A DNA stretch of 10,087 nucleotides. Source: Parvularia atlantis. Lineage: Eukaryota; Opisthokonta; Rotosphaerida. Position 1 is the first letter of the stretch; each line of letters starts with the position of its first letter. The notes beneath the pieces were generated by a model. It was not told the DNA's origin. It did not search any database and saw only the letters and a list, made by a program, of their open reading frames with translations. Both the position numbers and the translations under genes were made by a program. Positions 7,537 to 10,087 of the stretch are shown one piece after another. The stretch lies in assembly GCA_943704415.1 (NCBI GenBank), contig CALSCO010001021.1, positions 1 to 10,087 on the forward strand, written 5' to 3'.

Positions 7537-8283
7537 ATGGACGTACCGAACGAGCCGAGGCACCCCGCGCCGCATCCGGCGACCGACGCGGGCGTCAGGG
7601 ACGACGGCGTGATGAGCATCGACGCCATCGGCGCGCTCATCACCGCGCACGACGACTTCCCGAGCCCGGGCGTGTGCTTCCGCGACATCTTCCCGATCCT
7701 GCGCGACTTCCGCGCGACGCGATCGCTCGTCGCGCACATGACGGCGTGGATCCGCGCCAACGTGCATGTGCCGGTCGACGTCGTCATCGGTGCGCCGCAG
7801 TGCTGCGCCACGCCCGCTGCCCGCCCGCTGCCCGCCCGCCCACACGCACGCGTGCGCGCAGGCCTCGACTCGCGCGGCTTCCTCTTTGGCCCGCTCATCG
7901 CGCAGGAGCTCCAGGCCGCCTTCGGGCCCGTGCGCAAGCGCGGCAAGCTGCCCGGCAGCGTCGCGCGCTTCGCCTACCGCAAGGAGTACGGGGAGGTGCA
8001 CGCGCGCACGGTGCCGTCCGATCAGCGTGCACGGCCCGCTCAGCCTGCGCCGCGCCCCCAGGACGTGTTTGAGATGCAGCAGGACGCCGTCCGCCCCGGC
8101 CAGAACGTCGTCATCTTCGACGACCTGATCGCGACCGGCGGCAGCGCGAACGCGGCCGTGGGCCTCGTGCAGGGCAGCGGCGCAGTCGTGCGCGCGATTG
8201 TGTTCATCGTCGAGCTCGTGGACCTGCACGGGGTGCAAGCGCTGCCCGCAGACGTGCCGGCGCACGCGGTGTACCGGTTTTGA
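7537..8283 (+). CDS. APRT: Adenine phosphoribosyltransferase
   Basis: Exons 7537-7789, 7862-7995 and 8062-8283 give 202 aa. Starting at the second Met (7612) gives 177 aa, closer to the usual length of about 180, so either start is possible. The enzyme converts adenine plus PRPP to AMP and pyrophosphate in cytosolic purine salvage. Family landmarks in order are FPSPGVCFRDI near the N-terminus, GLDSRGFLFGP (about 85-95, completed only across intron 1), RKRGKLPG, YGEDVFEMQ (joined across intron 2), and the PRPP-binding motif VVIFDDLIATGGSA (about 145-158) with its paired Asp and TGG. Introns are 72 nt (GTGCGC donor) and 66 nt (GTGCAC donor). Nothing essential is missing. It is divergent from the zinc-finger gene and convergent with SCP2, 47 bp away. 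Confidence 0.95.
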   Translation: MDVPNEPRHPAPHPATDAGVRDDGVMSIDAIGALITAHDDFPSPGVCFRDIFPILRDFRATRSLVAHMTAWIRANVHVPVDVVIGAPQCCATPAARPLPARPHARVRAGLDSRGFLFGPLIAQELQAAFGPVRKRGKLPGSVARFAYRKEYGEVHARTVPSDQRARPAQPAPRPQDVFEMQQDAVRPGQNVVIFDDLIATGGSANAAVGLVQGSGAVVRAIVFIVELVDLHGVQALPADVPAHAVYRF

Positions 8284-8330
8284 ACAACAGACAGCGATTC
8301 GGGAGCGGGGCCAGAGGGCTGAGGGGCGGG
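8284..8330. other. 47-bp convergent spacer (APRT / SCP2)
   Basis: The two stop codons face each other across 47 bp. This short GA-rich stretch must hold both cleavage sites, or the transcripts overlap as antisense 3' ends. No AATAAA is seen. Confidence 0.5.
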
Positions 8331-8988
8331 TCACAGCTTGGACTTGAGGTACTCGTTCTTCTCGATGAACTCCTGCGCGATGATGCGGCCGCGCTGCGTG
8401 AGGTTGCCCGAGCCGAACGCGGTCTGGAGGCGCTGCGCCTGTGTTGCCGAGCCGAGCCGCGTCGCGCGTGAGTGAGGCACGGCGTGCACCCGCGTGCACG
8501 AGAGCGCGCACGAGCATGATGTTGCCCGCGAGCTTGATCTGCCCGTGCACGCGGTCAGGCACAGACGTGGGCGGGCGCGACGCGGCGCAGCGAGCGCACC
8601 TTGCCCTGCATGAACGCCGCCATGGGCTGCAGCTTGCCGCTCGCCAGGCGCACCATCACCTCGTCCGACATCGTCGAGCTGATCGTCGGCTTGGACGGCG
8701 CCTTGCCCTCGTGGATCTGCGGCGCCTGAGCCTCGCCCGAGAGCTCGACCCACCACGAGCCCTTGAGCTTGCCGGCCTGGGTCACGTTGAGCTGCACGCG
8801 CGCCATCGACGGCGATGCGTGAGCCTCGCGGTGCGGATCGCGGGCGCTGCGCGCGCCTCGAAGATGCCCTTGATGCCCTTGAGCGGCTTGAGGTTCTCGG
8901 CGACCTCCATCTCCTTCCGGATCAGCGGGATGATCTGCTTGGCCAGGGCCTGGATGTCGTCCTCGGCTGACGCGTCGGCGGCGGTCAT
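8331..8988 (-). CDS. SCP2: SCP2 sterol-carrier domain protein with PTS1
   Basis: Exons on the minus strand, 8988-8857, 8791-8600, 8538-8512 and 8438-8331, are all phase 0 and give 152 aa. After an N-terminal helical segment (about 1-40) the SCP2 fold runs to the end. Landmarks are GIFELNVTQAGK (joined across the first intron), GSWWVELSG, the MSDEVMVRLASGKLQP motif, FMQGKIKLAGN (joined across the second intron) and a final helix. The C-terminus is KSKL, a textbook type 1 peroxisomal targeting signal. By family knowledge it binds or transfers lipids or acyl-CoA in peroxisomes; the length suits a stand-alone SCP2. Oddities are a GC-AG first intron and a 27-nt third exon. It shares a 45-bp divergent spacer with CMC2. 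Confidence 0.93.
8792..8856 (-). other. GC-AG intron in SCP2
   Basis: This 65-nt intron has donor TTCGAG|GCGCGC, CTCAC 28-32 nt before the acceptor, and acceptor GTGCAG|CTCAAC. The join GIFE|LNVTQAGK is the expected SCP2 strand. No GT occurs near the exon end, so a GC donor is effectively required. Confidence 0.85.
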
Positions 8989-9033
8989 GGCTGTGTACGT
9001 AATTAGCAGATTGTGCTTCAGCCCCGATCGACG
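8989..9033. promoter_or_regulatory. 45-bp divergent spacer (SCP2 / CMC2)
   Basis: Only 45 bp lie between the two start codons. They hold an AT-richer core, TACGTAATTA, unusual in this GC-rich window. Both 5' UTRs and the core promoter must fit here or extend into the genes, so shared bidirectional control is likely. Confidence 0.5.
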
Positions 9034-9323
9034 ATGCACCCGCCGCTCGCGCTGCACAAGCACCGCCAGTGCGAGGCCGCCATCGTCGCGCTCGCGCGGT
9101 GCCACGAGGAGCATCGCTGGGCCAAGTTCTGGGGCATGTGCAACGCCGTGCGCGCCGAGCTGGACCAGTGCCTGCACGAGGAGGTGCGCGCGACAGTTGG
9201 CCGTGCCCGCTCGCGCCAGCGGCTGACGGTGCGCAGTATCTCGTGCGGCGCGCGGCCAACGCCGCCGAGGCCAAGGAGATGGAGCAGCGGCGGCAGGAGC
9301 TGCAGCGGCAACTGGAGGGCTGA
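9034..9323 (+). CDS. CMC2: COX assembly mitochondrial protein 2 (twin CX9C)
   Basis: Exons 9034-9183 and 9237-9323 give 78 aa, about the size of known CMC2 proteins. It starts MHPPL, matching the conserved MHP start of the family. Two CX9C motifs follow, C13-x9-C23 and C36-x9-C46, separated by FWGMC, then a charged coiled tail (KEMEQRRQELQRQ). Proteins of this type are imported into the intermembrane space by the Mia40 relay, fold by two disulfides, and help cytochrome c oxidase biogenesis. The intron (53 nt) has a GTGCGC donor, CTGAC and GCGCAG. Its stop lies 38 bp from the MCM4 stop. Confidence 0.93.
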
Positions 9324-9361
9324 GATTGTCGTAACACAAAGAGAGGAAAAGCCTGGCATCG
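9324..9361. other. 38-bp convergent spacer (CMC2 / MCM4)
   Basis: This A-rich strip (AACACAAAGAGAGGAAAAG on the plus strand) lies between two facing stop codons and presumably carries the 3' end signal of CMC2. Confidence 0.45.
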
Positions 9362-10087
9362 TCACTCGTCGCCCCCGCCCACGCGCTTCGCGGCCGCTGT
9401 CCCCTTCTGCACGTCGCCCGTGAGCAGCAGGAACTGCGTGTCCTCGAGCTCGCGCACGGCCTCCAGCAGTTGCGCCGTCGAGTACGCCTGCGCGCGCAGC
9501 GAGCGTGAGCCGGCCGTAAGCACGCTCGTGGGCGCGTGCGCGCAAACCTTCTCGTCCGGCAGCGTCTTGTTGACCTCCTTTAGCAGCCGCACGAGGTTCA
9601 TCGACGCGGCGCGCTCCGACAGGATCGCGCGGATCTGCCGGGCAAGGTCGGCCACGCGCGCGCGCGACGACGCAGACTGCCGTGCTCGCGCGTCAGACAG
9701 ACGGGAACAAGCGCGCGACAGGACGCGCACCTGGCCGATCGTCAGCAGGTCCATGTCGACGCGGCCTGTGCTCGGGTCCGTCGCGGCCATCAGCAGCGCC
9801 GACTTCATCAGCCTGGTGCCCACGCGTGTGTGTCAGAGACCCGAGCGCGATCGCGGGCAGACGGCGCACCGCATCGCCTCGTCCACGTCCTTGCGCTCGA
9901 CCACGGACGACAGTCTGTTGCGCGTGTGAGCCCGCACCGCAGCGCGGCCACTGTGCGCGCGCACACACGCACCGCATCTTGGCGTTCGCCTCCGCCAGCC
10001 GGATAAGCGACTCGAGCTGGCGCGGCGTGGCCGACACCGTGTGGCGGCTGCCGCTGCTCTTGCGCAGCTCTGGCGCGCGCGGGGGGG
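9362..10087 (-). CDS. MCM4: MCM4 replicative helicase subunit, C-terminal part
   Basis: Exons on the minus strand, 10069-9973, 9914-9870, 9812-9731, 9676-9548 and 9487-9362, give about 159 C-terminal residues. The rest lies beyond the right edge, where an intron acceptor ends at 10070. The first exon has SATPRQLESLIRLAEA, the sensor-2 and lid region of the AAA+ module, with the TPRQLE arginine present. VVERKDVDEAMRLMK and the following TDPSTGRVDMDLLTIG are typical of MCM4 rather than other MCMs. The last two exons form the winged-helix tail, ending GGGDE. As part of the MCM2-7 ring it unwinds DNA at replication origins in the nucleus. All four complete introns (54-60 nt) are GT-AG. Confidence 0.92.

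Noticed and set aside
7006-8562. 518-codon minus-strand open frame opposite APRT
   Set aside because: It has no recognisable domain and is rich in Arg, Ala and His. It overlaps the well-supported APRT exons and introns on the other strand.
1-10087. Bacterial operons, CRISPR arrays, tRNA or rRNA genes, transposons
   Set aside because: All genes need spliceosomal introns to be read. No regularly spaced repeats, cloverleaf-like sequence, terminal repeats or transposase-like motifs were seen on either strand.

Overview
This window is nuclear DNA from a GC-rich, compact, intron-dense eukaryote. Protein-coding exons are interrupted by about 43 short introns (47-75 nt). They share a donor consensus of GTGCGY, a CTGAC or CTCAC branch-point-like motif 10-30 nt before the acceptor, and a CAG acceptor. 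Genes lie on both strands and most spacers are only 38-205 bp. The gene set (RasGAP, APRT, SCP2 with a peroxisomal signal, CMC2, MCM4) is generic to opisthokonts and other protists. The short introns with an obvious branch point look fungus-like, but I cannot name the species. All gene models below were spliced by eye, using frame continuity, domain continuity and the local splice rules.

Layout, left to right: (1) 1-958, minus strand, the 5' part of a RasGAP-domain gene that runs off the left edge. (2) 959-1311, a spacer of visibly lower GC with a hydrophobic open frame that could be an alternative membrane-anchor exon. (3) 1312-5280, minus strand, a 23-exon gene for a protein of about 916 aa made almost entirely of seven tandem PH domains; seven of its 22 introns appear to start with GC. 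(4) 5281-5355, a 75-bp divergent spacer with an uninterrupted run of 19 G. (5) 5356-5674, plus strand, a probable 3-exon gene for a 72-aa single-pass membrane protein. (6) 5790-7331, minus strand, a C2H2 protein with an acidic middle region and four zinc fingers at the C-terminus. (7) 7537-8283, plus strand, adenine phosphoribosyltransferase. (8) 8331-8988, minus strand, an SCP2 sterol-carrier protein ending in SKL. (9) 9034-9323, plus strand, CMC2, a twin-CX9C mitochondrial protein. (10) 9362-10087, minus strand, the C-terminal part of MCM4.

Functionally, the left 5 kb holds a membrane and Ras signalling pair: a multi-PH scaffold followed on the same strand by a RasGAP. The right half is housekeeping: purine salvage, peroxisomal lipid transfer, cytochrome oxidase assembly and DNA replication, packed as divergent and convergent pairs. 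The two most unusual observations are the seven-PH protein and the high share of GC-AG introns (8 of about 43 donors, of which about six have no usable GT alternative).
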